Assembly: GCA_963575745.1 (NCBI GenBank)
Contig: CAUYUJ010019276.1
Span: forward strand, 52,501 to 80,000
Direction: 5' to 3'
DNA: 27,500 bases
From: Prorocentrum cordatum
Lineage: Eukaryota > Sar > Dinophyceae > Prorocentrales > Prorocentraceae
The translations under genes and the position numbers were made by a program. The notes beneath the pieces were generated by a model. The model was not told the origin of the DNA, did no database searches, and was given only the letters and a program-made list of their open reading frames with translations. Positions 1-10,800 of the stretch are shown in pieces. Position 1 is the stretch's first letter. Every line of letters starts with the position of its first letter.

Positions 1-1420
1 CCAAGATCGCCCAAAAGGCCTCCAATATGGCCACAGAACGGCCCAAGAGGCCCCTGGTGGCGAAAGTCTGTCCGGGGGGCGGGAGCCCTTGACGAAAGGA
101 TCGGGTATGAAAGCTTGCGTAGGGGGGGGCGCCACCGCGAGTTGGGATCCCTTGCCTGGTGAATATGACATCGGTGAAGGAGAGACGGATGATGAGAAAG
201 AACAAGAGCAGCAGCAGCAGCGAAAGCAGCAACAACAGGAGCATAAGAATAAGGAGAAGGGAAAGAGGAGAGAAGGGAAGGGAAGGAAGAAGGAGAGGGA
301 GAGAGTGAGGAGATGATGATGACGCGCTGACAAGGGGGTTGAGTAATGTGGAGGATCCAGAGAAGGGCAACGATGTTGCAACATTTCCTGAGACAAAGAA
401 ATAATGCCAACCCAATGCCTTCGCACTTCACACATTGATGTGTAATCTCTTCCACAAAGCGGACCACTGGAATTCCGCAAAAGAAGTGGACCGCTGGGCT
501 TCCGCAAGGTGAGAGTAGGAAGCGGAGGCGGTGCAGCGAGAGAGCAGAATGCAGGGGGGACAAGGAGACGGTGAGAGGAGAGGGAGGGGGAGTGAAGAGA
601 TAGATGAAAAGCGGGGGAGGGGCAGGGGGAGACTCGGAGATGAAAGAGACAGTGAGACGGGGGGGAGACGGACAGATAGGGCGACGGGGAGAAGAGCAGG
701 CGAGAGGGTAGAGGGCAAGCAAGGCACGCTTGCGCCACATCTGACATACTACCCCTCCCACCCAACCCTTCCCATCGCATTGGACCTTTACTCTGTACTA
801 TCTGCTGACTCCAATGTCCAGGGCCTCCCTAAAGACCATACGCGAGATAGGCGAGAGCACCCCTCCACCACCACACCACATGGCCACAAAAACGTGGGTC
901 AATAATATGATTCGTTTCGACAGTAACCCAAGACCCAATGAGAGGTATCTCACAACGAAGAGCGTTCAAAGGTAACGAACCAAAAACGAAGAACCCAAGG
1001 GTAGATAAGGCTGTCCAGAACCCTCGTGCCAACTGCAAGACTGCATCAGAAGGGAGGAGAACGGGCCTCCCAACTGGGGTCTAGATGGATGGGGTCGGAG
1101 GATCGCGGCGCAACGCTCATGCATCGCCGATGCTTCGGCGAAACATCGGCGACGCTGGCGATGCATCGGCACCGTCGGCGTGGGATGCACGTCGAGCCGC
1201 ACCGCCGTTGCATCGTCGATAGAGCGCGAACCTCCAACCACAACTGCTGTTGCCCTACCAGGGATGCCCGGAAGAGATGAGGATTGGAGGGGGGAAAGCC
1301 CCCCCTCTGGCCTGCTGCGCACGGCTGCCGGGCACGACCCACAGCAGCAGGACGAGAAGGGCAGCGGACATTGGCGCGAAGGCTAAGAGGGGGGATCCGT
1401 GGGAACCAAAGGGGGGGGGC
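1..1420. other. Unassigned region without a supportable gene
   Basis: Open frames here are short, composition-driven and lack recognisable motifs. Bases 1-60 and 7020-7230 share the loosely periodic GGCCC/GCCC texture seen again at 25490-25690. Bases 180-320 and 530-715 are purine-rich. Around 1100-1220 there is a cluster of overlapping GATGCATCGGCG-like words that read almost the same on both strands. I assign no function. Confidence 0.5.
459..507 (+). repeat. Two-copy 22-bp direct repeat
   Basis: Two 22-bp units (459-480 and 486-507) match at 18 of 22 positions and are spaced 27 bp apart. Both end in TTCCGCAA. No gene is attached to them. Confidence 0.55.
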
Positions 1421-2126
1421 CTCCTGCCCCTCCTCCTCCTCCTCTCCCTCCTCCTCCTCCTCCTCCTCCAACTGCTCCTCCTCCTCCTCCTCCGCCTCCT
1501 CCATTTCCTCGTCCCGCCCCCGTCATCTTAATATTTCTCCTCCACCTCCTCCTCCCCCTCCTCCTTCTCCTCCTCCTCCTACTCGTCCTCCTCCTCCCCC
1601 TCCTCCTCCTCCTCCTTCTCCTCCTCATCATCAGCATCATCATCAGCATCATCATCAGAATCATCAACACCAGCGACATCATCGTCGTCATCAGCATCAT
1701 CAGCATCATCAGCATCATCATCATCATCATCATCATCATCAGCATCATCCTACTCATCCTCATCCGCATCATCATCATCATCATCATCAGCAGCAGCATC
1801 ATCATCATCATCATCATCCATCATCATCATCATCAGCATCATCATCATCAGCATCAGCATCAGCATCAGCATCAGCATCAGCATCGTCATCATCAACATC
1901 AGATGCATCATCAGCATCGCCATCATCATCGTCGTCATCGTCACCACCATCATCGCCATCATCAGCATCAGCATCGTCATCAACATCAGTACCATCATTA
2001 TTATCATCATCAACAACAACATCATCGTCGGCATCATCATGATCATCAGCAGACCATCAGAATCCTCACCATCATCGTCCTCAGCATCATCATCATCCGA
2101 ATCAGCATCATCATCATCGTCATCAA

Positions 2127-2160
<34 letters not shown>

Positions 2161-2453
2161 GTCAGCATCACCAACATCATCAGCATGATCAGCATCAACA
2201 TCATCATCAGCATCAACATCATCATCAGCATCAACATCAGCAGCAGCAGAACCATCATCAACATCATCATCGGCAACAGCATCGTCATAATCCGCATCAT
2301 CATCAGCAGCATCATCAGCATCATCATCACAACCATCATCCTCATCGTCATTATCATCCTCCGAATCCTTCTCCTCATCCTCATCATCATCAGCAGCAGC
2401 ATCATCATCATCAACATCAGCATCATCATCACCATCATCATCAGCATCATCAT
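1421..2453 (+). repeat. Trinucleotide microsatellite: (CTC)n then (CAT/CAG)n
   Basis: About 200 bp of CTC/TCC repeats change near 1622 into about 830 bp of CAT repeats with CAG, CGT and CAA variants. Because the period is three, several frames stay open on both strands and would encode poly-His, poly-Ser, poly-Ile or poly-Met. There is no initiation context or non-repeat domain, so I read it as a microsatellite, not a gene. Confidence 0.95.
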
Positions 2454-2924
2454 CTTCCTGCTTTTACTGTTTTCTTCATTCACAACCTCCTTATCCTGGT
2501 CTCCCTCGTCATCAGCACCACCACTTCAGCCTCTTGCTCCTGATACTCCCCATCTTCCTCCTTCCATCTCCTTCGGCTGCACGCAGGAATGCGCCTAGGA
2601 AAAGAAAGACCTGTGGAGTGCGGCTTGCCTACCGTGGCATGCGATGCGGCATCAGCGGCCTGGCGTGCTTGGGTCTGGCCGCCCCCGCGCTCGCCGCGAG
2701 GCGAGGTGCGCACCCCAAGGTCCGTCCGGCGAAGCATCACTCTTTCGTGCAGCCGAATCCTTCGGTGCCCCCTCCCCCTGCCCAGGCGGATATCCCTCTG
2801 CCCTCCACCAGATCCCCCCTGACAAGGGGAGACGGTCTGGCGGGAATAGGGCAGCGGCCCGGTGTTCGACGGGGCTGTGACTCGGGCCGGCGATGGAACA
2901 GGAGGGGGACGAGGGAATAGTGAA
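2454..2924. other. GC-rich unique sequence, nothing assigned
   Basis: This non-repetitive stretch of about 470 bp has open frames in several phases, as expected from its GC content. None shows a motif or similarity that I recognise. Confidence 0.4.
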
Positions 2925-3205
2925 AACGAAGGAGAGCTTGAGACCAGAGGGGGCAAAGGAGGGACAGATTGAGAGGGGAAAGGGGAACAGAGAGAGAGAG
3001 AGATAGAACGAAAACTAACAAAACAAAGATAGACAGGGACATGAAATCTGAGAGAAATAGCGAGACAAACGGAAGGATGGAAAAAGGGAAGGAGGAAGGA
3101 GAAAAACAGGGAGCGGGAAAAGGAGATGCATGGAAAAGGAGGGAGGAATTAGAGGCAAAGAAGGAAGAGAGAAGGAGTGGGAGGGAGAAAAAGCGAGAGT
3201 AGGGC
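2925..3205 (+). repeat. Purine-rich (GA/AAG) low-complexity tract
   Basis: The + strand is almost entirely A and G (GAGAGAGAGA, GGAAGGAGGAAGG and similar words). Such homopurine tracts can form triplexes. No coding evidence. Confidence 0.75.
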
Positions 3206-3237
3206 ATATGTAAGGTATACACGGAGACACAAACATC

Positions 3238-3346
3238 CATTTATATATACATATATACATATATACATATATATATATACATATATATATGTGTGTGCAT
3301 CCATATATACATACATGCATATATATATATATATACATACCTATAC
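3238..3346 (+). repeat. TA/CA microsatellite
   Basis: Degenerate (ATATAC)n with GTGTGTGCATCC interruptions. It is followed directly by a small hairpin (CACCC at 3350-3354, loop TTTC, GGGTG at 3359-3363). Confidence 0.85.
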
Positions 3347-3397
3347 GACCACCCTTTCGGGTGACAAGGAGGTTCGGGGGGGGAAGAACCAACGTCT

Positions 3398-3645
3398 CAC
3401 TCGGTCGGTCTCAATATCGATCTTACGATCGATCTCACTATTTGTCTCGCTCCACCGATCTCACTCGATCGATCTCACAATCGGTATCACTCGATCTATT
3501 TCATTCGATATATCTCACAGACGATATGGCTATCGATCTCACAATCGATATCACTATCGATCTCACTATCGATCTCACAATATATTTCACACTCGGTCTC
3601 TATATCGATATCACGATCAATATCACACTCGATCTCACAATCAAC
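3398..3645 (+). repeat. 12-bp tandem repeat (ATCGATCTCACA-like)
   Basis: About 20 degenerate units of a 12-mer with consensus ATCGATCTCACA/ATCGATATCACT form a continuous array. It passes directly into the ATC array to its right. GATC and ATCGAT words are strongly enriched. Confidence 0.85.
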
Positions 3646-4234
3646 GTCATCATCATCATCGACAACATCATCATCAACGTCACCAACATCATCATCATCG
3701 GGACACCAACATCATCATCATCACATCATCACCATCGTCACCAACATCATCATCATCATCATCATCACCATCATCAGCATCGGGACACCGTCATCGTCAC
3801 CGTCATCATCATCAACATCTTCGTCATCATCATCATCTTCATCATCATCATCGGGACAACATCATCATCATCAGCATCATCGGAACACCACCATCATCAT
3901 CTCAGCACCATCATGAACAACATCGCCAACATCATCTTCATCGGGACACCCTCATCATCATCATCATCAACAACATCACCATCACCAGCATCATCATCGG
4001 AACGCCATCATCATCGTTACCATCATCATCACCACCATCATCCGCATCATCAGCATCGGGACACCATCACCATCATCAACATCAGCATCATCATCATTGG
4101 GCCACCATCATCAAAATCTGCAACACTTCATCATCATCCTCATCATCAACATCGTCATCATCATCATCATCATCATCGAACACCATTATCGCCAGCATCA
4201 GCATCATCAACATCATCATCGGGACACCATCATC

Positions 4235-4266
<32 letters not shown>

Positions 4267-4406
4267 CATCAACAGCATCATCACCGACATCATCATCAAG
4301 ACACCATGATCATCATCATCTTCACCATCATCTCATCATCTCATGATCATCGACATCATCAGGATCATCACCATCATCATCATCGGGACACCATCATCAT
4401 CAGCAA

Positions 4407-4444
<38 letters not shown>

Positions 4445-5140
4445 ACATCAGCATCATCAGGACACCATCATCATCACCACCATGGACATCCTCATCATCA
4501 TCATCGTCATCATCATCATCACCATGATCACCATCATCGGGACACCATCCTCGTCACCATCATCATCGTCAACATCATCATCATCATCATCATCAGGACA
4601 CCGTCATCATCACCATTGGGCCACCAGCATCAGCATCATCATCATATCATCAACATCATGCACGACATCGTCAACATCATCATCATCATCATCGGGACAC
4701 CATCATCATCAGCAACATCAGCATCATCAACATCATCAGACTCGGAACACCATCATCGTCACCATTATCATCATCACCATCATCATGATCATCATCGGGA
4801 CACCATCATCAACATCAGCATCATCATCGCGCCACCACCATCAAAATCACCATTACCACCTCATCAGCATCCTCATCATCAACATCATCATCACCACCAT
4901 CGGAACACCATCATCGTCATCAGCATCATCAACATCATCGGGACACCATCATCATCACCACCATCATCATCAACAGCATCATCATCCACCTCATCATCAC
5001 CAGCGGAACACCATCATCATCGTCATCTTCATCAGCATCATCTCATCATATCATCATCAACATGATCAGGATCATCAACATCATCATCATCGTCATCGGG
5101 GCACCATCATCATCATCCTCAGCAACAGCAACATCATCAA

Positions 5141-5178
<38 letters not shown>

Positions 5179-5265
5179 ACATCATCATCATCATCATCAT
5201 CGGGACACCATCATCATCACCACCATGGCCATCATCATCATCAACATCGTCATCATCATCATCAT
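3646..5265 (+). repeat. (ATC)n array with interspersed CGGGACACC units
   Basis: About 1.6 kb of ATC/CAT repeats are broken every ~30-100 bp by a CGGGACACC, CGGAACACC or GGGCCACC word. This gives an irregular higher-order structure. Open frames encode only His/Ser/Ile runs. Confidence 0.95.
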
Positions 5266-5302
5266 CGGGACACCGACGGGACACCGGCGGGACACCGCGC
5301 GG
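5266..5302 (+). repeat. Short CGGGACACC tandem block closing the ATC array
   Basis: Three near-tandem copies of CGGGACACC separated by GA/GG dinucleotides, without the ATC filler, mark the right edge of the array. Confidence 0.7.
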
Positions 5303-5485
5303 CACCTGTTGCCAGAAGGGAGACTTTTGGTCCGGCCGCGCCTCAGCCAGAGGCGGGACATTTCTCGCCCGCCCACGCAGCCTCGCCCCGCCCGCACGCA
5401 CGGCACGCACGAACACGAAACCGATACCGATTTCCCCGTAGGGGGGCTCTCCGTTCCACCTCGATCTCACCCCCTCACCTCCGAC
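5303..5485. other. GC-rich unique spacer
   Basis: No gene seen. It contains a CCCC-GTA-GGGG mini-hairpin near 5435-5445. Confidence 0.4.
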
Positions 5486-5660
5486 ATATATACATTCATA
5501 CATACAGACAGACAGCCACATGTGTATAGAAGGTGCGTACTACATGCGTGGCCACCTACACCTGCACATACATATACATGTGTATATATATATATATGCA
5601 TACATACATACATACATACATACATACATACATACAGACAAGCACGTGTATGTATACATG
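5486..5660 (+). repeat. TA/CA and (CATA)n microsatellite
   Basis: Degenerate TATACA, then (TA)n, then a clean (CATA)n run near 5598-5634 and CAGACA/TGTATG variants. Confidence 0.85.
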
Positions 5661-5958
5661 GATCGGTAGAATGTCACTATCATATCGTGGTGGGCGAACG
5701 GTTATACACTGTCCGTGGGTGCGTGGCTGAAGTGGCGGTCCGCGGCGCGAACTGCTATTGCGTTGAACTCTCGCTTCTTAAGAAACTGTATTGTTGCCCC
5801 ACCCCTCCGGTAACCATTACATTTTCAACTGAAGTCTCCTCCCAGGGCTCGCACCCTGTTCTGTATACGGGATAACTAGGTATCACCAAACTATGCCCCT
5901 GGCCTCTGGTTTACAACAAAAACGGCCCCCGCCTGACACTTCGCCACAGTGTGTTCCA
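5661..5958. other. Unique spacer, nothing assigned
   Basis: About 300 bp of mixed-composition sequence with no coding, tRNA-like or repeat structure that I can support. Confidence 0.4.
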
Positions 5959-6150
5959 GAATCACGCTCTCGCGCGGAACTTCCTCACCATGCATGCAGG
6001 AATCGCGCTTCCGCGCGGAGCTTCCTCGCGATTTATTCACACGCCGCGCCCTCGACACTCAGGAATCACGCTCTCGCTTTGGCCCTTCCCACGATTTACT
6101 TGGGAATCGCGCTATCGCTCGAGCTTTCCTCGCAGCCCATGCAGACCTCA
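5959..6150 (+). repeat. Four-unit minisatellite (GAATCGCGCTCTCGC-like)
   Basis: GAATC(A/G)CGCT-type units begin at 5959, 6000, 6063 and 6104, with spacings of 41, 63 and 41 bp. Most contain a CTTCCTCGC or CTTCCCACG tail. The alternation 41/63/41 suggests an inserted ~22-bp segment in the second unit. Confidence 0.65.
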
Positions 6151-6330
6151 CACTTCAGCAACGCGCCTTTTCGACCTGGCCGCATGGGTCCGCCTTCCCG
6201 ACCCGCCCGATGGGCCCGTCTGATTATGCCACGTGCTTGCTGCTCCTAGCCCCCTCCTGCTACTCGTTCGTGTTCCATCCGCGCCCCCCCTTGTCCATGC
6301 CTTCCATCCATCCTCTCGTCCCCTGCATGT

Positions 6331-6402
6331 AAGATATATATATATATATATGTGTATATATACACATATATATATATGTATATATGTACACACCCAAAGG
6401 GT
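6331..6402 (+). repeat. TA microsatellite with terminal ACCC/GGGT hairpin
   Basis: (TA)n/(TATG)n from 6331 to about 6390. It abuts a hairpin: ACCC (6392-6395), loop AAA, GGGT (6399-6402). Confidence 0.8.
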
Positions 6403-6481
6403 ACGATCGAAGACAAAGAAGACGGGCATCGAAGGTTCGGGATATACGATATAAATGGCTCGCGAGAGCAGTCTTCAAATG

Positions 6482-6641
6482 ATTGTTGCTGCGGTTGTTG
6501 TTGCTACTGATGCTGTTGTTGTTGGTGTTGATGTTGGTGTTGTTGATGATGGTGTCGTCGTTGTTGTTGGTGTTGCTGGTGTTGTTGTTGGTTGTTGTTG
6601 TTGTTCTTGTTGTTGATATTGTTTCTTGTTGTTTCTGTTGC
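6482..6641 (+). repeat. (GTT)n microsatellite, left half of a composite repeat
   Basis: Degenerate GTT/TTG repeats with GCT and GAT variants. They are followed at once by the (CGACCCACCCG)n array. The same pair occurs in reverse orientation at 25865-26402. Confidence 0.9.
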
Positions 6642-6654
6642 CGTGGTCATCCGT

Positions 6655-6810
6655 CCACTCGCGACCCAGCCCGACACCGACCCACCCGCGCCCCACCCCC
6701 GACCCACCAGCGACCCACCCGCGACCCGCCCACGACCCACCCGCGACTTACCCCGCGACCCACCCGCGACCCGCCCATGACCCACCCGCGACCCACCCCG
6801 CGCCCGCCCC
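6655..6810 (+). repeat. Decamer/undecamer array (CGACCCACCCG)n
   Basis: About 15 units of GCGACCCACC or GCGACCCGCC in tandem. It is proline-rich in any frame and so gives spurious open frames. It forms a composite with the preceding (GTT)n. Confidence 0.9.
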
Positions 6811-6833
6811 CTCACTCTGATCCGCAACTGATG

Positions 6834-6906
6834 GGTATATAGATGTATATATATACACATATCCTACTAGAACCGCACGCGCGCTTCGCGCGTGCTTAGA
6901 TTCTAG
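6834..6906 (+). repeat. TA microsatellite followed by a strong two-armed hairpin
   Basis: A short (TA)n run (6834-6865) abuts an inverted repeat. Inner stem GCACGCGCG (6875-6883) pairs perfectly with CGCGCGTGC (6887-6895) over a CTT loop. An outer arm CTAGAA (6867-6872) pairs with TTCTAG (6901-6906). Function unknown. Confidence 0.75.
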
Positions 6907-7238
6907 CGCAAACCAACAGCAGCATCGGAAGAGGATGGACATCATCCCGCAAAGATCACCAAGTGAAAGCGTACTTCCAGATGGACGCTTCCAGAGTCAC
7001 TGATCATAAGGCTCCAGAAAGTTGCGCCAGGCAGCCACGAGGAGGACCCAGGGCAGCCTGAGGAGGGATGCCCGAGAGCTTCACGAGCCTGGCAAAACCA
7101 TGCTGGGAGTCTCTTTGGACGCCTCCGGGGGGCGTTCTTGAAAGGCTCTTTGAAGGTGTTTTCTGGCGGGCGGGGTCTCTCCGGTTTTTTTTTGTCGGGG
7201 GTCTCGTGGTGGCCTCTTGGGACTTCGGGGAGGCGCCT
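6907..7238. other. Unique spacer, nothing assigned
   Basis: The stretch has GGC/GCCTC-rich texture around 7020-7230. I found no gene. Confidence 0.4.
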
Positions 7239-7406
7239 CGTATACATGTATATACATATACATATAAACATACAAATACAGTTATGCATACCCATGCGTG
7301 TACAATTATACTTCACAAATACATCTACGTACACGTGGGCATACACATAGACTTATACAAATGTATGCATGTACATATACGAATCCGCCGGCCCCCTTGC
7401 GGGGCC
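7239..7406 (+). repeat. TA/CA microsatellite with terminal GGCCCC/GGGGCC hairpin
   Basis: Degenerate (ATACAT)n to about 7383. Next to it is a hairpin, GGCCCC (7390-7395), loop CTTGC, GGGGCC (7401-7406). Confidence 0.75.
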
Positions 7407-7570
7407 ATCAGGCTGCGAGGATTACGCTTGCTGTTCCCTGCACCAGTTCCAGCTTCCAGTTTCCATTGTTACAATTCTGCTTTTTGCTTCCTACTGTAAA
7501 TTGTTACTGTCCGCGCAGGGGGGGGCCGAAAACCACCATGGTTAGCACCCCTCGGGAGGGTTCTCTGAAT
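7407..7570. other. Unique spacer before the 73-bp array
   Basis: No gene or repeat seen in these ~160 bp. Confidence 0.4.
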
Positions 7571-8037
7571 TCATGGGGGCACCTCTCACGCAGATCGGCG
7601 GGGTCAGGGCCCAAAATCACAAGGGATTTGCCACATTTCTAACATTGCCTTTCACCCCTCACGCAAGTCGGCGGAGGGACACAAAAAAACAGGGGATTTG
7701 CCACATTTCCAAAATTCGGTGGCACCCCTCACGCAGATCGGCAGGGCCAGGGTCCAAAAACACAAAAAAAGATTTGCCACATGTCTGAAATTCGATGGCA
7801 CCCCCCATGCAGATCGGCGGGGTCAGGGTCCAAAAACATAAAGGATTTACCACATGTCCGAAATTCGATTGCACCCCTCACGCAGATCGGCGGGGTCCGG
7901 ATCCAAAAACACACGGGATGTAAAACATTTTGGGAATTCGGTGGCACCCCTCACGAAGATCAGTCAGGTCAGGGTCCAAGCACAAAAAGAATTTGCCACG
8001 TGTCTGAAATTCGGCGGCACGCCTCACGCAGATCCGT
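7571..8037 (+). repeat. 73-bp tandem repeat array, left block (7 units)
   Basis: The anchor CACGCAGATCGGCGGGGTC recurs with its AGATC-type core at 7591, 7664, 7734, 7810, 7883, 7956 and 8029. Spacings are 73, 70, 76, 73, 73 and 73 bp. Each unit also holds CCAAAAACACAA and GATTTGCCACAT(T/G)TCTGAAATTCG-like words. Units are diverged. The array is interrupted at about 8038 by a different tandem array and resumes at about 9273. Confidence 0.9.
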
Positions 8038-9272
8038 CCCCCGAATCGGGCCGGAGCGCTCCCAGAGCGGCCCGACGAGCACTCCGTGCGAGCTGGAACG
8101 AGCGGGCCGCCCGAAATTGGGCCGAGAACGTACCGGAGCCAAAAACCATATTAAGTAATAAAGAAAATGCGCGTTGGGAGACGTTTTTGTGGAGCCGCTG
8201 ACATTTTGCCGGGTCGGCCAGAATCTGCCAGGTTCGCCCAAATCGAGCGCGGCGTCGGCAAGCCCGGAATCCAAACCCAAGCGCTCCCGCGCGTTCCCAG
8301 GCGCGCCCGAGTGCTCCGTGCGAGCCGGAGCGCCCCCGGAGCGGCCCGACGAGCATTCCGCGCGAGCTGGCGCGAGCAGGCCTCCCGAAATTGGGCCAGG
8401 GACGTACCGGAGCCCAAAATCAAATTAAATAATAAAGAAAATGTGGATTGGGAACCGTTTCTGCGGAGCCACTGACATTTTGCCGGGTCGGCCAGAATCT
8501 GCCAAATGTGCCCAAACCCAACGCGGCGTCGGCAGGCCCGAAATCCAAGCCCAGGCGCTCCCGCGCGCTCCCAGGCGCGCCCAAGCGCTCCGCGCGAGCC
8601 GGAGCGCCCCCGGAGCGGCCCGACGAGCATTCCGCGCGAGCTGGCACGAGCGGGCCGCCCGAGATTGGGCTGGATGGAGACGTACCGAACCCAAAACCAA
8701 ATCAAATCATAAAGAAAGTGTGTATTGGGAGCCGTTTTTGAAAAGCCACCGACATGATGCCGGGTCGGCCACAATCTGCCAGATTTGCCAGGCTCGAGCG
8801 CGGCGTCGGCAGGCCCGAAATCCAAGCCCAGGCGTTCCCAGGCGCTCCAAGGCGCGCCCAAGCGCTCCGTGCGAGCCGGAGCGCCCCCGGAGCGGCCCGA
8901 CGAGCACCCCGCGCGAGCTGGCACGAGCGGGCCGCTCGAAACTGGACCGTGACGTACCGGAGCCCAAAACCATATCAAATCAAAGGGAAAATATTATTGG
9001 GAACCGTTTTTGTGGAGCCACTGACAAGTTGCTGGGTCGGCCAGAATCTGCCACATTTGCCGGGGTCGAACGCGGCGTCGGCAAGCCCGAAGTCCAAGCC
9101 CTGGCGCTCCCGGGCGCGCCCAAGCGCCCGAGCGCCCGGCCTGCGAGCCGGAGCGGCGCGACGAGCATTCCGCGGGGCCCTGCGCGAGCAGGGGCGCTTC
9201 CGGAACGGCCCGGCAACATTCCGCGCGAGCCGGCGCGAGCGGGAGCGCTTCCGCAGCGGCCCGACAAGGCGC
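8038..9272 (+). repeat. ~275-bp tandem repeat array nested in the 73-bp array
   Basis: About four and a half units. The anchor GCCGGGTCGGCCAGAATCTG (one or two changes in some copies) begins at 8208, 8482, 8759 and 9031, with spacings 274, 277 and 272 bp. Each unit has an AT-rich part (ATTAAATAATAAAGAAAATG-like) and a long GCGCTC/CGAGCCGGAGCG-rich part. Periods are not multiples of three, so the open frames running through it are not a conserved protein. Confidence 0.9.
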
Positions 9273-9485
9273 TCCAAGGATTTGCCACATTTCTGAAATT
9301 CGGCGGCACCCCTCACGCAGATCGGCGGGCCAAGGTCCAAAAACGCATGCGATTCGAAATATTTCTGAAATCCGGCGGCGCCCCTCGCGAAGATCCGTCG
9401 GGCCAGGGCCCAAAAATAAAAAGGATTCGCCGCGCGCCTGAAATTCGGCGGCGCCCCTCACGCAGATCGAAAGGGGTCGGGGTCG
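9273..9485 (+). repeat. 73-bp tandem repeat array, right block (3 units)
   Basis: The same family as 7571-8037 resumes, with anchors at 9318, 9390 and 9463 (spacings 72 and 73). Confidence 0.85.
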
Positions 9486-9588
9486 AACAAATAGGTCCCG
9501 ACACTGCTCCACGGCAGAGCCAAAGCCTCATGACTTCGCTCTTCCATGGCCCATTCTCCGAGAGAGGGGGCGGGCGGCAGGGGGCGAA

Positions 9589-9732
9589 ACCCTCGCGGGT
9601 AAATGTGTTCATATACGCATACATACACACATGCACATACATATACAAGCATATCCATATACACATCCGCATCCGCATCGCATACATATGGAAACACACA
9701 TACAAGGACAAATACCGATACACATTCGCACG
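9589..9732 (+). repeat. ACCC/GGGT hairpin followed by TA/CA microsatellite
   Basis: Hairpin ACCC (9589-9592), loop TCGC, GGGT (9597-9600), immediately followed by degenerate (CATACA)n to about 9732. Confidence 0.75.
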
Positions 9733-9746
9733 CGCGCATGCGCTCG

Positions 9747-9777
9747 CCCCCCCCCCCCCCCCACCACCACCACCACC

Positions 9778-9816
<39 letters not shown>

Positions 9817-9841
9817 CCCCACCCACCCACCCACCCACCCC
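9747..9841 (+). repeat. Compound C-rich microsatellite: C16, (CCA)n, (CCG)n, (CCCA)n
   Basis: A run of 16 C (9747-9762) is followed by CCA, then CCG, then CCCA repeats. The complement is G-rich and could form quadruplexes. Confidence 0.95.
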
Positions 9842-10286
9842 GCATGATCACACGGATCCCCCACCTTCATCTGCCCCCCGCTCTCCGTCGCACCCCCTCG
9901 CCCTCTTATCCCCCTTCAGCGGGGCGCTTCGGGGCCTGTCCCGCCAGCTGCCCCTCGCCTTGGGCGGCAAGGACAAAACGACCGAGTGATCGACGCAGGA
10001 TTTCCCCCGGTTTGCAAGCTTGCTTTCAGTCGCGGCCTTGATGGGCGCGCCATCCCTCCACCCATCAGCGGGGCACTGCAACCCCGGGCCGACCGAGGGC
10101 GGCGGCGGGGCGCTACAAACTCGGGCTGAGGGCGGCACGCTTTTGAATATTCTCTCGCGCTGGACCCCAGCCCCCCTGCACCCCCAGGAGGGGGGCGATG
10201 GCGGGGGGGCGGGGGATCAGGAGAGCGAAGAACACGATAATATGAGCGAGGAGGGAGAGGAGCTAGATAGGACGAGTGCGACCCCG
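9842..10286. other. GC-rich unique sequence, nothing assigned
   Basis: Open frames on both strands lack recognisable motifs. Confidence 0.35.
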
Positions 10287-10353
10287 ACGATGATGACGAG
10301 GATGATGATGATGACGACGATGACGATGACGACGAAGACGATGAGGAGGAGGA
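10287..10353 (+). repeat. (GAT/GAC)n microsatellite
   Basis: In one + frame this reads as an Asp/Glu-rich stretch, but that frame has a TAG just upstream. Coding use is therefore unsupported. Confidence 0.7.
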
Positions 10354-10496
10354 CTGCGGAGGCCGAGGAACTGAACACGCTGAGAAAGGATGATAAGTCG
10401 AAGGAAATGGGATGCAAGGTTAGATGAGCGATTCCAGCTCTCATTCATGCCACTTTCATTGATTCATTGTTGATGTATTTTCGCAATCGAAATCCA

Positions 10497-10785
10497 AAGA
10501 GCCCCCTGAAGCGCCGCTGGCGCCAGGCAGCCATGGGCGACCCAATCAAGGGCGCGGCCGAGTGCCACCGCAAGCTCGAGGCCAATGACAAATACAAACA
10601 ATACATCAAAACGCTAAAGGCGAAGGAAGCCAAACGTCGCGCGAAGGACAGGTTTGACAAGGCCGTGGACAAGGCTGTCTTCGAGGCCCTGCGGCAAAAG
10701 AACAGGGCGGCGACGCAGCGGAACGACGTCCACACCATGCTCTTGAACACCAAGGACACAGGCGCATATCAAACTCCACTGCCCT
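10497..10785 (+). CDS. Probable N-terminal exon of an ISXO2-like transposase gene
   Basis: About 95 codons with convincing coding character: lysine/arginine-rich, no repeats, then an abrupt change into CTG repeats. The translation includes SPLKRRWRQAAMGDPIKG near its start and RNDVHTMLLNTKDTGAYQ near its end, joined by a long basic helix-like stretch. From memory, dinoflagellate ISXO2-domain proteins carry a similar basic region before their zinc ribbon. The matching zinc ribbon lies on the same strand at 12247-12712. I therefore infer one gene with a ~1.45-kb intervening segment (10786-12246). The exact splice sites are not clear, and dinoflagellates also use GC and GA donors. The true start codon is not determined; an ATG at 10467 is in frame. 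It could instead be an isolated gene fragment. Confidence 0.5.
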
Positions 10786-10800
10786 GCTGTACCTTCCCTC

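Noticed and set aside
1284-2598. Long + strand open frames encoding His-, Ser- and Ile-rich proteins
   Set aside because: They are made of trinucleotide repeats that stay open in several frames and both strands; no non-repeat domain.
3177-5529. Open frames of about 240-410 residues over the ATC array
   Set aside because: Same trinucleotide artefact; composition is His/Ser/Ile/Thr only and frames overlap each other.
7571-8037. Possible CRISPR array
   Set aside because: The whole 73-bp unit repeats with divergence; there are no unique spacers between conserved short repeats.
8151-9847. Long frames on both strands across the tandem arrays
   Set aside because: Repeat periods of 274, 277 and 272 bp are not all multiples of three, so the protein repeat would not be conserved between units.
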